This document shows, piece by piece, positions 1 through 12,007 of a stretch of 64,000 bases of DNA (position 1 is its first letter; each line of letters starts with the position of its first letter). The translations under genes were made by a program, and so were the position numbers. The notes beneath the pieces are model-generated. The model saw only the letters and a program-made list of their open reading frames with translations. It was not told the origin of the DNA and did no database searches. The stretch lies in contig NC_086362.1 in NCBI RefSeq assembly GCF_036324505.1, positions 4,151,043 to 4,215,042 of the forward strand, given 5' to 3'. The stretch is from Eleginops maclovinus (taxonomy: Eukaryota > Chordata > Actinopteri > Perciformes > Eleginopidae).

Positions 1-336
1 ACGAGATTTGGATTCCACTTTTTATACGGAGGTTTTGATATAGTTTTGCAGATGCTAAATTAAGCCTCCATTTACTTCAATTAATTGTGATTTTTCACCA
101 CTTTTGGATTCCTTCTACATCGCTTTCTTCATGACTTCAAGGTAAGCCAGGGTGAGTAATTGATGAATAAATTGTTTTTTGGGTGAATTACTCCTTTAAA
201 ATCAACCTGGTTACAGGTACAACTGAATATGTGATAAAGTGATGTCACTTCTGTCACATTTGAAGATGAAAATAATGGTTGTGTTGCATTGTGGGTAATG
301 TAGGCTGCAGGTGATATCTCTGGTTCGGTCTCTTAC

Positions 337-3023
337 CTTCAGCGGCCTCTTCCTGTCCGGCTGCTTCCAGCGCAGATACAGTTGCCCCAAAATAGACAGC
401 CCAACGAAGAACCAGTAGCTGAAGCTGTAGTAGTTGATCAGCCTGAAGACGTCTTCTACGCACAGGTATATCAGAGCCATGACGCCCTGCGGAGAGGAAC
501 GAAAGGCAACGTAAGTCAGACTGTGATGGATGCAGCAGTGGAATGAAACAGATGTCATGTCATGGACAGGGAATGAACGATGAAGGAGGACTGACGTTGA
601 AGAGCAGCGCAGGGATGGGGGTGTAGCGATGGACGTGGATCATGCACAGGTAGTCGGGCAGGTGGCCCTCTCTGGAGCCCACGAAGAACAGCCTTTAGGG
701 ACAAAAAAAAATGGGGGATATTGAGCTACTCTCTCATAAAACCAGAGAAGTCTATAACTTGTGATGAGTCTTGAGCTGCTGCACATCCATACGCTCGATG
801 TCACACCTTTGAGTCTTGGAGAGATTTGTCAAATGTTTTTCGACTGTTTCATACCAAAGGAAGTCCCTGCATGAGTTTTGAAAAGGACCATAATCCCCTT
901 TTAGATTTCACCCCTCTTAATTGAATAATTTCCAGATCTTGAGAGACCTAGATGCCCCAAGAATATCAAAACAGTGGCTGCAATCGTAATCACCACCTCT
1001 AGTTCAAAGTGATTTATGCTTTTCAGACTTTTAAGATATATGTTTTCAGAATCCACCCTGCAGATAGAAGCAATGTCAAACTGAAAAAGTCTTCTGTTGC
1101 TGTTAGACACAATGAGTAAGGTGCTGATCACGAGGAGATGAAAGGACGACAAAAACAATTTCCCTCACCTAGAGGAAGCCAGGATGGAGGCGTTGAGTCC
1201 TCCGAAGCAGGAAAGAGCCACCGCTAAGGGAATGGTCCAGTTCATGACGCCAAACACCTGGTCTGCAAACGTCTACAATCGAAAGCATGAATGGTGTAAA
1301 TGCACTTGATGGACTCAAGTATTCAGAATCCATTTATCCGACCCACAAAGGGGAGATTTATATTGGTTACAGCGAGGATAGATAGAGATGCTCTTACCAC
1401 AGCCACAGCATCACTGGCTAAGATTGCGTTCATGGGCAGGACGGCGTAGTAAGCCACGTTTGTCAGGATGTAGATGACGGTGACGATGGGCATGGAGATA
1501 GCGATGGCCATTGGCAGATTCCTGTAGTTCACAAAGACAAACAGCAGAGGGAAGCAAAACAAATGAGAAACAGAGGCTTTAAACATCTCGGGGTCAAGAT
1601 CTGATCGACCCCATGGGTGAGGGGAGGATGGGGATTGTGATAAATTGGGGGGGTTTGTCACTTAATCTCCCTGGGAACTCTGGGAGAGGCTTGTGATCCA
1701 ATCACATGTGTAGTCTTACTTCATTTGATCAGTGTTTGGCTCTCTGAATCACACCAAAGGGCTCAAACACACACACACACACACACTTTCAATGTGTTTC
1801 TTATTGACTGAAACATCAGAGCAGAACTGGCAACCGGTGTGTATGGAAAGAAAGCGTTTCCTTTGGCTTTAGGGGGATAATCTCGTGAAGCAAGTGTTTA
1901 ATAAAGTGCAGAAAGGTGATTTTTAAACCTTTAAATGTGAGTAAAACACCAGCAAAGACAATACTCAAATCGAAATCATCACGTGTCTCATCTATGTCTG
2001 GGGGAAATACAGTGATCGGATTTAAAGGGGAACGTCAATATTTATGAGCATGATCTCTTCTCTTTTAAAACCAGGAACCAAAACTTGTGACGTCATCAAG
2101 TGTACAGTCTTTGGCTGCTGCTTATCCTTGTGCTTGATGACATCACACATTTGAGTTTTATCACATTTGCCTTTAGGTTTTCTAAAGATTTGTCACATTT
2201 ACTCATATTTTTAACAGTTTTATACCAGAGGAATTCCCTGAATGCGTTTAAAAAGGGACTTAATTCCCCTTTTTCGATGTCGCTCCTCTTAATTGGATAA
2301 TTTCCAGAGCTTGACAGACTTAAAAGATGCCCATAAAATAGTGAAACAGCGTTCGCGATAGAATCAATCCTCCTGTTCAAAGTGATTTATGGTTTTCATG
2401 CTTTTCTTTCATTCTGTTCTCTTCTCCTCACCTCTCTGGGTTCTTGATCTCCTCTGTAACGAAGTTGAGGGTGTCCCATCCCGAGTATGAGAACAGAGCC
2501 GAGTACAGAGCCAGAGCGATGTGTCCCGGATCCTGAGAGGAGTCATCGAACAGCCCCTCAAAGTTCTGTGTGTGACCTGGAAAACACCAACACAATCATT
2601 TCATTTTAACTAGAAATAATGCCCTTATAGTATGTCCTTTGTAAGTATTTTGTAGCTACGATATTGGTGGGTGCGAGATGATTTACTGACCTTGTCCGAT
2701 CTTCGCCAGGCCCGTGATGATGACCGCGATGAGGGCGATGACTTTGGCGTAGGTGAAGAAGTCCTGGACTCTGGTGCCCCACTTTACATAGGCGCAGTTC
2801 ACAAAGGTCAGCAAACCTGAGGTAAGCGGAGGAAACCAAAATAACTGGGTAAATAAAACACACAGAAACAAGTCCTTTATATTCTGAGTGGGTGACATTT
2901 GCGCTGTAAACTGAGTGTGTGCCGGCATGTTTCCGTATGTGATTTAAGGAAACGCTGCTGCTGACTCAAGCAGACTGGCCTGTTGTTTTTCAGACGAGGA
3001 AACAGCTGAGTGCAGCACATACA

Positions 3024-3095
<72 letters not shown>

Positions 3096-5845
3096 CACAC
3101 ACACAGGTACAGTTGTGGAAGTCAGTCGCTTAATCTTGTATTTTTCTGCTTGAGGCTGGAGATTTGTGACCCTTTCTACTTAGTGACTCATTGATTGATA
3201 GGAAACCTGCTACTTCTTTCCTTATTGCCTTCCTTCACTTCTTGGGAAACATGTTTTCGTGCTTCTTTCTGTGACTTATCTCTCTCCGGCCACTTATCAG
3301 CACGTTATCTCTTCAAGTTCGTAAACGTGGCACAGATTGTCTACTCATTCTAAATTGAAATCCTCCTGCAGACAAAATCTTCCAGTGTAAATCCTCCTCT
3401 TGGCGCTACGACTTTGTGGAGCGCTGTTTAAAGAAACTCACCTGCAAACAATCTGAGTGGATGCATTTTATCTACAAGTTCACCATGCTTCAACTCACTT
3501 ATCACTCGAGATGTTAGGATTACATCACCTCCCCCTCCCTCCTTGGTGTTGACCACCTTCAACCGCAGTGAGGGGACGAATCATAACACTATCATCTTCC
3601 ATCACTTTGACAGGTAGAGGATCATAACAAGCCCCCTTCCCAGCAGGAGGGCCGGTCAAATACAATAAAGCCCAGAGCGAGGGGGAGACTTTGCCACACA
3701 GAAGTAGAGGCGTGGTGTGTTGACAGTGAAAGGTTAGGAGGGTGGGAGGTGTGAGATCGGGTAAGGAAGGTCAAATACGGTCCAGATGTAGAGTGTAATG
3801 GAGATCTTTAAAAACCCTTACATCAAGGACAACGGATGATGGTTAGCAAAAAGATTTGGTGTTTTGTTACGGCTGATATACCAAAAAACATGTCTTTTTT
3901 TAAGGTTTTCAAAAGGTTGGCATTTATTTACGTCGCGTGGCTCAAAAAGTGGTGAAAGAGCGCCGTGTTTGAAATTTGTTAAGCCCATTTCCACAAAGAA
4001 AACCAAAAGCATATAAAAATGTAAAGCACTAAGTCAATAGTTCAGATTTTGATGTAAGATTTAAAAGAATGGGAAATCAAGTCAACGTCAGTTTTTACCA
4101 TTTCAATGAATAGTCGATCCTGATTATGAAATACTAAATCAAGACGTGTACTTTATAAGGAAATTAAGACAATTTAAGAAAATGAAAATTGCACTGAGTA
4201 TATATTAGGATATTGAGATCGTAAATAAAGATTTTGACTTCATTATTTTAATTATACAGCTTTGCATTGTGTCTCCTGAGCGAGATCAAATTATGGGGGT
4301 TTATTAAAATAATGTGCACATCAAAACTTGTTTTCTACTTTGTATCTAGAAGCCTAGATTTGATTTAGATTAATAAAGATTTTTATAACATGTCATCTTA
4401 TCTCTTTGTTCTTCTTGGCATGAATTGGCTTCCATAGTATTTGACCAACTTTTGCTGAAAGGACATTATTTTTATGTTCTAAGAAATAAGAACTTTTACC
4501 AATATTAGTATGACTAAACGCAACTAATAAAGGATACAATTAGATTTGTAGTTTGCAATATTGTATCTGACAGGGGACGTCTTTAGCTCTTCTCCTTTGC
4601 TGAGCTGGCAGCAGCCGTTAGCCTCTCAGGTCAGAGTCCTCCCTGCAGGACTTTACCTCACAGCTATCAGCCTCTCCTCCTCCTCCTCAAACTGCTTATC
4701 GGTGCATGGCACAAGACTTTATGTGCCGGTATTCAAGTGTGTCTTCACGCATGAATGAGTGGGTGGACGCATGAGTAATATTTATTGCAAACTAGCACAA
4801 TATGTATATGTTTAATCTCGATCAGGGCTTGTCTGTAAGATATAACTCCGGGGCTTCTTGTGTGGTTGCCTGAGCGTTGGTATTTCGTCGCCTCTTGAAT
4901 TGAGTTAGGTTGCCTCGGTGAGAAGCGTTGTGGTTTTCTTGTTAGTTTGATTGATTTGTCAGCTTTGCTCTTTCATAGGGTCATTGTGTCTCAGTTACCT
5001 AGTCACATCCTTTCACGCAGATTGACTTTAAAGACCAGTCCTCCCGTTCCCATACCAATGAAGAGTTGTGACTCAATTCGTCACATGGATTTCGTAATCT
5101 GAGATTGAGTAAAATGGCTTTTTCCTTTTCTTATCCTACTTGGTGCAAACATTTTAAGAGATGCTCGGTTCCCCTTTCATTTGTCAGTAAGCCTGCCTGC
5201 TGCAGACCTGCTGACGGCAGCAGCGGTGTCACCATTTTTCACTTCTCTAGTCTACAAAACCGTGGCATACGTCATTGTGTCTCACTTTTAAACTCTTTCT
5301 GTATTTGTTTTCCATTCTCTCAATATCACACACACTCCATATGTGTACTTACATATGCAACCAGCAGCCAGCATCCTGTTGGCCAAGTACGGAGCTATAC
5401 AGGTGGGGAAGATGGGCTGCACCATGTAGTTAGAGAACGTGATGGCTATGACGGCCTGGCTGGTGGGCTCTATGATCAGCAGCGACGTCCACAGACGGAT
5501 GAAGGCCAGGAAACCACCGAAGGCTTCCAGGATGTAGGCGTAGGATGCACCTGATTTGGTGATGGTGGTCCCCAGCTCGGCGTAGCACAGGGCGCCGAAC
5601 ACGGAGAAGATCCCCCCGACGGTCCACACCACCAGAGAGAGGCCGTAGGAGGCGCTGTGGATGAGGACGCCCTTTGGTGAGACAAAGATCCCCGAGCCGA
5701 TCATGTTCCCCACGATCAGGCAGACCCCGTTCAGGAGGGAGATCTCCTTCTTCAGCTTCATGGACTCCCCGGCGCTTTCAGTCTTTGCAGACGGGGAGCT
5801 GCCATTGCTCTCCTCTTTCGTTGGGGCGGCACTGTAAGATGCCAT
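337..5845 (-). CDS. slc7a7: y+LAT-type amino-acid transporter, light chain (partial, 3' end off window)
   Basis: Light chain of a heteromeric transporter that exchanges cationic amino acids for neutral ones plus sodium at the basolateral membrane, together with SLC3A2 (family knowledge). Seven coding exons join in phase on the minus strand: 5845-5353, 2816-2691, 2576-2432, 1521-1398, 1272-1169, 692-596 and 486-337, giving 413 codons. The last exon ends in AAG with a GTAAGA donor, so about 100 C-terminal codons lie left of position 1. Residues 49-55 carry the APC-family motif MIGSGIF near TM1. Cys149 (in FPTC) sits where the disulfide to the heavy chain is expected. The hydrophobic segments fit a LeuT-type fold. 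The ATG at 5845 opens a charged N-tail typical of y+LAT1/2. SLC7A6 is nearly as similar; slc7a7 is preferred because sall2 and mettl3 are neighbours, as in human 14q11.2. Confidence 0.92.
735..1030. repeat. Dispersed repeat copy A in an slc7a7 intron
   Basis: This intronic stretch resembles 2055-2400 over most of its length and in the same order. Shared landmarks are an AAAACCAG start, a run around 'ATACCA..GGAA.TCCCTG', 'CCCTCTTAATTG.ATAATTTCCAG', and a terminal 'GTTCAAAGTGATTTATG'. The copies are diverged by substitutions and small indels, which suggests an old non-autonomous element rather than a recent duplication. Confidence 0.7.
2055..2400. repeat. Dispersed repeat copy B in an slc7a7 intron
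   Basis: Second copy of the element at 735-1030, in the same orientation and in a different intron of slc7a7. It contains an imperfect internal inverted pair (TGTGACGTCATCAAG near 2087 and CTTGATGACATCACA near 2136). Confidence 0.7.
3028..3091. repeat. (CA)n microsatellite in slc7a7 intron 1
   Basis: About 64 bp of nearly pure CA dinucleotides, followed by short interrupted CA runs to about 3105. A smaller (CA)11 lies near 1765-1787 in another slc7a7 intron. Confidence 0.95.
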
Positions 5846-6380
5846 TGTTCGTGTTTTTGGTGGGTTTTTTAAATATAAGTTAGAAATGTGAATATTTCAG
5901 TCACAATTGGAGAATTCTTCTCGTTGATGTGCGACCGAAGACTTTGAAAACTTCCCCCGCAGTTATTTATCATCATCTCCTTCCATCTGTGGAGGAAACG
6001 CACGTCATATCAGTGAGGCTGTCACCGTGGAGTCTGATTTTTAGGACAAACATAAAGCAAATACTTGTGTTGTTTCAATCCTGTCCAAATCAAACAAAAA
6101 TATATTTACATGACCAAAGCGCTAATGTCGGAACAAACATCCAAAAAAACTCATACACTAGTGTGGACTCTGGTGGATTGAGTGAGGGGCAGGTTGTTGG
6201 AATGGAGAGCCATTAGGCCGCACAGCAAATGGCCTTTTAAGGTTGAGTGTATTGACAGAGAGGAGAGGAGCAAACACACCACATGCCTGAAAACACCGGC
6301 TCTTCATTAGTTACCATACAAGCTGAGGAAGAATTGCCAACAGGGACATACACAACAATTCTGACTCATAGCTGCCCACA

Positions 6381-6446
<66 letters not shown>

Positions 6447-9146
6447 CACACACATATGCAGAGTTAGAGAGAGTCAGCAGAACTGGTCACATGTTTTCCA
6501 AAGTTCATCATCCTCAGCATGTATGGGGTTTGATGATGAGACAAACACATGGTTAACGTCCCTCTGAGATAATAAAGCAAAAATCAAGGGTCATTAAAGG
6601 ATAGTTAACGGAGTTGTGAATGAGTTACACATGCTGCTTTATGGCCAAGATTGGTATTGGTAGTGGTAACACAGTAAAGATTTTAAGAATAATTTGCAAT
6701 ATTCTGAATTAAAATGAGTTTTCACTGAAGAAAACTATCTTTTTTAGGTGATTTAAGGGTGAAATAATGTCCAAGCACAGATATACTTGTTGTATATGTA
6801 ACTGTTTCAAGACTATTTTCTTGACAATCTGATGTTTGATCATTTCATTTAAACCCAAGGTGAATATCTCACCTTTAAGTTGCCCAAAAAGCTCTTTCTT
6901 GATGAGCAAAGCCAGATAGAGATTGATCAAACAACCAAGAACAAAGCCTAAGACTATACTCCAAAACACAACAATACCTCAATAGGAAGGTTGGATAAAA
7001 AATGTGGAGATTTTCTGGATTTACTGTAAATGTAATCAAGAAATTAGAATGAAATACCATGAGGTGAAGGTTAGGGTTACCTTGAAGCAGCAGCAGCAGC
7101 AGCAGATCAGTAGCACGTGGGTTCACCAAGGAGTGACTGAGAAAGGAGAAGGACAGTAGATTGAGTCTTCCTGCATGTGATCAAACGTGTGCCACACAGG
7201 CGAGGCTCTTACAGTTCAAGGTCCGAAAGCCGCTGATAAGTGTAGTCCTTCATGAGTTACTCAAGGTTAGATCCTGGATACAGAAAATCCTCTCAACTCA
7301 AGTGTGTAGGGACATATTTCAGCCCCTTCTTACAGGCACTGAAACTCATCTTTTATTGTCATTAAGGAGTTTTGTTTCAAGGATGTCATGGAGGAATCAC
7401 CTGGTTACGGGATGTCTAACTTGGATCAGTAAATAAAAGGTTGATTTGTAACATCATTTTGAAATCACAAATATAGCCTCCCACAAAATTGAAGGCTTTA
7501 CTGCTATATGCACAATAGCTACAGCTAGTTTGCAATGGAAATATTACTCCAACATAAGAAAATGACATAAAACAGTGACACAATGATGAAAGTAAAATGC
7601 AGGAGTAAGTAAATTGTGTACATGTAGAACTGATGGGATTTCAAGGACCATTTATTACAGTGGTAAAAGATAACAAGGCACACATTTACTGGCATCACAG
7701 GTTAATACATGATCCACAGGCTGGCGTTGTAAACCTGTGTCAGTGAGCATGGATTATCAGGAAGAGTGATGAGATAGTAGAAGCAGCAGTTTTTGGGGAG
7801 ACTTACCTTCTAGTGGAGCGACTTTATCTCCCAGTGTTTCCTCTTGGTCCCGAATGATGTGTTATTTCTTATATCTTCTCCCCGGATAACCCTCTCTTTG
7901 TTGTTGCTCTCTATTACAGTCGTCTTCCTCCGCGTCTTTACGCAGCTGTTTCCTCTGCCTCTGACTTTTCCTCTGCGCTCCTCAGCTCATGAACTTGTGG
8001 CTCTTATGTACTCTTATTCTACTAGCGAGGAAACGAGTCACACCAGGGGAGGGAGGGAGGAAGAGGGAGCGTAATGGCCTCGCATTGTGTGTCCTGAGTG
8101 AGTTATTATGGAATTATTGGGGTTTTAATTAAATTATCTCGCACATCAAACACGTGTTATCAAGTGAGGAGGAACGGGTAGTGCTTTGGTGGATGGAAAT
8201 CACTGCGACGCACTGGAGTGAGCGTTACATAATGGGTATATTATAATAGAGTCGTAAATTCACAGTTTCTAAAGTAATCAACATTGTTTTGATATAACTC
8301 AAAGTTGAAAGTAATACATTAATCTAAGTACTGTTGTTGATTACACATTTGAGGTACTTTATTAGAGTATTCCGATTTGTATGTCACATTTTATACGACT
8401 TTTCCCTATGTACATTTATTTAGATATTAGACAACAGGCTTTATAAACTCACATTGTTAATACAAATGATTATGAGCACATAAAATGATATAATATGATG
8501 ATATATTTATCGATTAAGCTGCCCAGCAACTTTATGAAACTTAAAGATATACTTCAAATGCATATTTAAGAAAATGATCTGATTGTAAATTATTTAAAAA
8601 CAAACAAAGATCGTCTGAAGTTCATTATTTATGTTCTATATAAAAAAAATATTGCTGTTTAAATCATGTTGGTTTAAAATATGTTTTAAAAAATGTAAAA
8701 AGCGAAACAAGATTGCATCATGGACTGTGAAACGGTTCCTCTTGTTCGATGAATCGTCCACAGACAATAGCTCCCTCTCGTGGATCTAAATTATATTGAG
8801 GAACATGGAGTCAGTGACTTTATCTGACCTCAAAATAAGAGAGTTCACATCAAGGAATTATTATCTTTTCTCGGGTTTTATTTTAGTGGTGTGAACATTG
8901 GAGACATTAATAAAAGTGTGACATATTTTTGTAGAAAGATTAAAATAAGTTTATTAAAATTAACAAAAGTCTCCTGACACAAAGCAATTACAGGCAGTAT
9001 TTAAACATTTAATACATGGTTTATAACACACTATCCAGCTATAAAAAGTGTTTAATGTATAGTAAACAGTTAATTTACCCTGTGAAGTTTACTGTATTAT
9101 ATCTCATGATCTTGTTATACAGCTAACTATTGATGAAATTATTTAC

Positions 9147-9253
9147 TATATACTAATGTCTGCCTACACCTAAATAAACTATACTAATGTCTGCCTACAC
9201 CTAAATAAACTATATACTAATGTCTGCCTACACCTAAATAAACTATATACTAA
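9147..9253. repeat. Tandem repeat, ~31-33 bp x 3
   Basis: Three near-identical copies of a unit containing CTAATGTCTGCCTACACC and CTAAATAAAC. The last unit has an extra TA, followed by a partial fourth copy (TATATACTAATTG). Confidence 0.9.
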
Positions 9254-9599
9254 TTGATAAAAGTGGCTACAAAATGCTAAATAGGGAGCCTTAAGATAGG
9301 TGCTTTCCATTTGTGTTTTTTCTGAAAGTGTATCTAACATCAGCTTCTGTGTGTTTGTCGTTCTTTATAAATAGGGTGACACAAACTCTCTGATAAGCAC
9401 ATCATGAAAAACATTAACTGTGTGATTCTGTCATATTTTAGTTGAATGGCAGCTATAATGACCGAAATCATGCTAATCAACGACCAATGTGGGAACAAAG
9501 AGCTTTTTGTCTTCCACCTGTTGACTCTTCTTGAGGTTAAACATGCATTACGCAGGACATTTAACACACCTTTAAAAGTTTTTCCAAAGATTGGAATCA

Positions 9600-9760
9600 A
9601 TGATTGATGTTGATTAAAGCTTCTCGATAAGTGATAATGTGTTACATGTGATCGACCATCACACCTGTTGTCTTCACCTCCATCTCACGCCTCCTTTCTT
9701 AAACTACAAACTATTTCAAATACTTTCTTTTAAAGCATGTGGAAAACTTCTCACAGATTA
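9600..9760. repeat. Duplicated block, copy 1
   Basis: Matches 10060-10275 in the same orientation. A 35-bp core at 9626-9660 is identical to 10084-10118. Flanking similarity continues through ACACCTGTTG, a CTCC/TCTC-rich part, and 'AAAGCATGTGGA.AAACTTCTCACA'. Confidence 0.85.
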
Positions 9761-10059
9761 AAAAGGAAATGTTGACTCTAATTAAATGTATTTTGTCAAC
9801 AGGTTCCACATCATTTAGTTAGTTTAAAAATTAAGTAAAAATATGTTAAGATCTTCTAACTTAATGAGTATTTTTAACAGGAACACAATTCAGTTTAAAA
9901 TATAACTTTGAGTCAACAAGATATAGCTATTTATGCTTACCCAAATTAAATCAACTGTTGAATGAAAATAACTTTTTGTCTTCCAAAAATATTAGTTTTT
10001 TTCTTTAATTGTAGGTTAAATATATGCATATTTCATGGAATCAGAAACCTTTTGTTTCT

Positions 10060-10275
10060 GAAGATGATTGATCAAAGCTTCTTGATAAGTGATAATGTGT
10101 TACATGTGATCGACCATCCCATCACACCTGTTGACTTCTGTCTCCTCTTTCATCTCTCTGCTCCTCTCTAAACCTGAAAACTATTCAAATGTTCTTTTTC
10201 TTTCTTCTTTCGTTTTTGATTGAGACACGTCCCGTGTTGCCCACAAAAGCATGTGGACAAACTTCTCACACATGG
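10060..10275. repeat. Duplicated block, copy 2
   Basis: Second copy of the 9600-9760 block, about 460 bp downstream. The two differ by indels, the largest a C/T-rich insertion near 10195-10235 in this copy. Confidence 0.85.
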
Positions 10276-10699
10276 CTCTTTTCACTCCTTTTGTCCCGCT
10301 CTCTGCCCCTGAGCATTCTTCTCCGTGGTTACTGGTTGTCATGGATTCAGGAGCCCCATGTAGGCTAAAAAACTGGAGGGATTAAAGGCAGCCATTTTGG
10401 GGACAGCTGGGCCAGGTTGGTCCATGTTGCCCCCTGTCCCGCTCCCAGTCACTCTGGGGGGAAGAGGGGTGGCATTGTGTGAGGATTAGAGCTTCCTGTG
10501 TGTCAGCTCATTACATGGGGTGGGAGGAGGGGGGAGTACAGGGGTGAGCAGAAAGAGTGAGGGAGAGAAATGAAAGAGAAAATGAAAGAGGGTGCGTATA
10601 AAAGAGCGTATGACACAGAGGGGAGGGAGGGAGGGAGGGAGGTGGCGGCCTCTACAGCTGCACCCTCAATCACACTCATACAGGCTCTGATTATCCTTT

Positions 10700-10765
<66 letters not shown>

Positions 10766-11048
10766 GTGGGGAACTGCAACATATTAAAAGACATTGAGGA
10801 CAAAAAAAGGCAGAATTAGGAGACAGCTAGTCCAGACAAAGAACCCCCCCCCCGATCCAGACACACCGAGAGCTGGAACAAACAAGCGAAAACTGACCAA
10901 CAGCACACAGAATAAGAGACATGCAAACAGAATACTTAAACGGATAAATGAATTCACAAAGACAGGCTTAAAGTGAACCCAGAACAAAAAAATATACAGA
11001 AAACCACAGACGAGCAACAAACCAGTCTCCTCTTCACATCGCCATTGT

Positions 11049-11054
11049 TTTATT
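11049..11054 (-). terminator. sall2: Polyadenylation signal of sall2 (inferred)
   Basis: TTTATT on the plus strand reads AATAAA in the sall2 sense. It lies about 950 bp past the stop codon, giving a plausible 3' UTR of 11040-12007. Closer signals cannot be excluded. Confidence 0.5.
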
Positions 11055-11496
11055 TATCTTTTATACATCACATGGGAGGCATGGGAACATAGTTTGTCAT
11101 TGCTACAACAAGGGGTTTACAAGGAATACTAAACTGGGTGAAACAGGAATGCAGTGAGTGCATACAATTTCTGCCGGAGCAGAAAACTCTCAAGTACTTT
11201 GAGAGAGAGGAGAACAGGGGGAATGGGTGTGGGGGGAGAAAGATAAAGGAAAGGGAATTATAACAGACAGGGCTCATCCTTGTTGTCAATTTGACCCCGA
11301 AGATGGTATCGACAACCAAAAAAAAAACATTTACAATCATCAGTTTGAATAAGCTGCAAGGAGCTTTTACAGCTATAAGTACAAGGACTTCTCACAAAAG
11401 TACTGACCATGTAACACAATCATGGTCATTATAATTATCATCATGGTTACCATCATTGCTAATGTGTTTAAGGAGATGTCTCGGGAGCACAGGACA

Positions 11497-11534
11497 CAGT
11501 GCAACTCACAGTGCAACTCACAGTGCAACTCAGC
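11497..11534. repeat. 12-bp tandem repeat x3 in the sall2 3' UTR region
   Basis: Three consecutive copies of CAGTGCAACTCA in the inferred sall2 3' UTR. Confidence 0.85.
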
Positions 11535-12007
11535 ACATCAGAAACATGCTTTCAGCAGCATGGCATTAAGAAACAGGAAAGGAAAAGGTAACATTAAAAG
11601 GCATAAAAGGTAACCGCTGCTCATATTTACAGACGTTGGCCATTACTAAACTGGCCTATTTTGGTATGGAGTTCATGTTGTAAAATGCTGGATCGTCCTT
11701 CTACAGCTTATACAGTATGTGCCGAAAAAGGTGTCAGCAAACGAAAGCGCAAACAAATAATTCTCATTGTGACAATTCTGTGAAGTGTGTAAGATAAGGC
11801 CTCACTGTGGTCTTTGAAATACAAAAATAGCATAGCTAAAATACTACATTCACAAATCTCTTGCAAAACTACAACTTCATCTATCAGCCTAGTACAAAAA
11901 GGTAAACATGAATTAGAATTAAGTCTACAAAAACATTCTATAAAAAAATACATTCCCTTGTCAGGACCCTTTTAAAGACTGACTGCAGTCACTCAATGAT
12001 ACTAACT

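Larger units (their letters stand above)
5890..11040. other. Intergenic region slc7a7-sall2
   Basis: No coding exon was found between the slc7a7 start and the inferred sall2 polyadenylation site. It holds (CA)n at about 6383-6442, a short CAG run near 7087-7104, a degenerate copy of a common fish repeat at about 8300-8410, a 31-33 bp tandem repeat at 9147-9253, a duplicated block (9600-9760 and 10060-10275), a GGGA run near 10620-10640 and (CA)n at about 10707-10761. The GC-richer block 10300-10560 has no ORF; it could be regulatory DNA downstream of sall2, but nothing in the sequence proves it. Confidence 0.6.

Noticed and set aside
5105..5554. 149-codon plus-strand open frame over slc7a7 exon 1
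   Set aside because: Antisense to a well-supported exon, with no recognisable domain.
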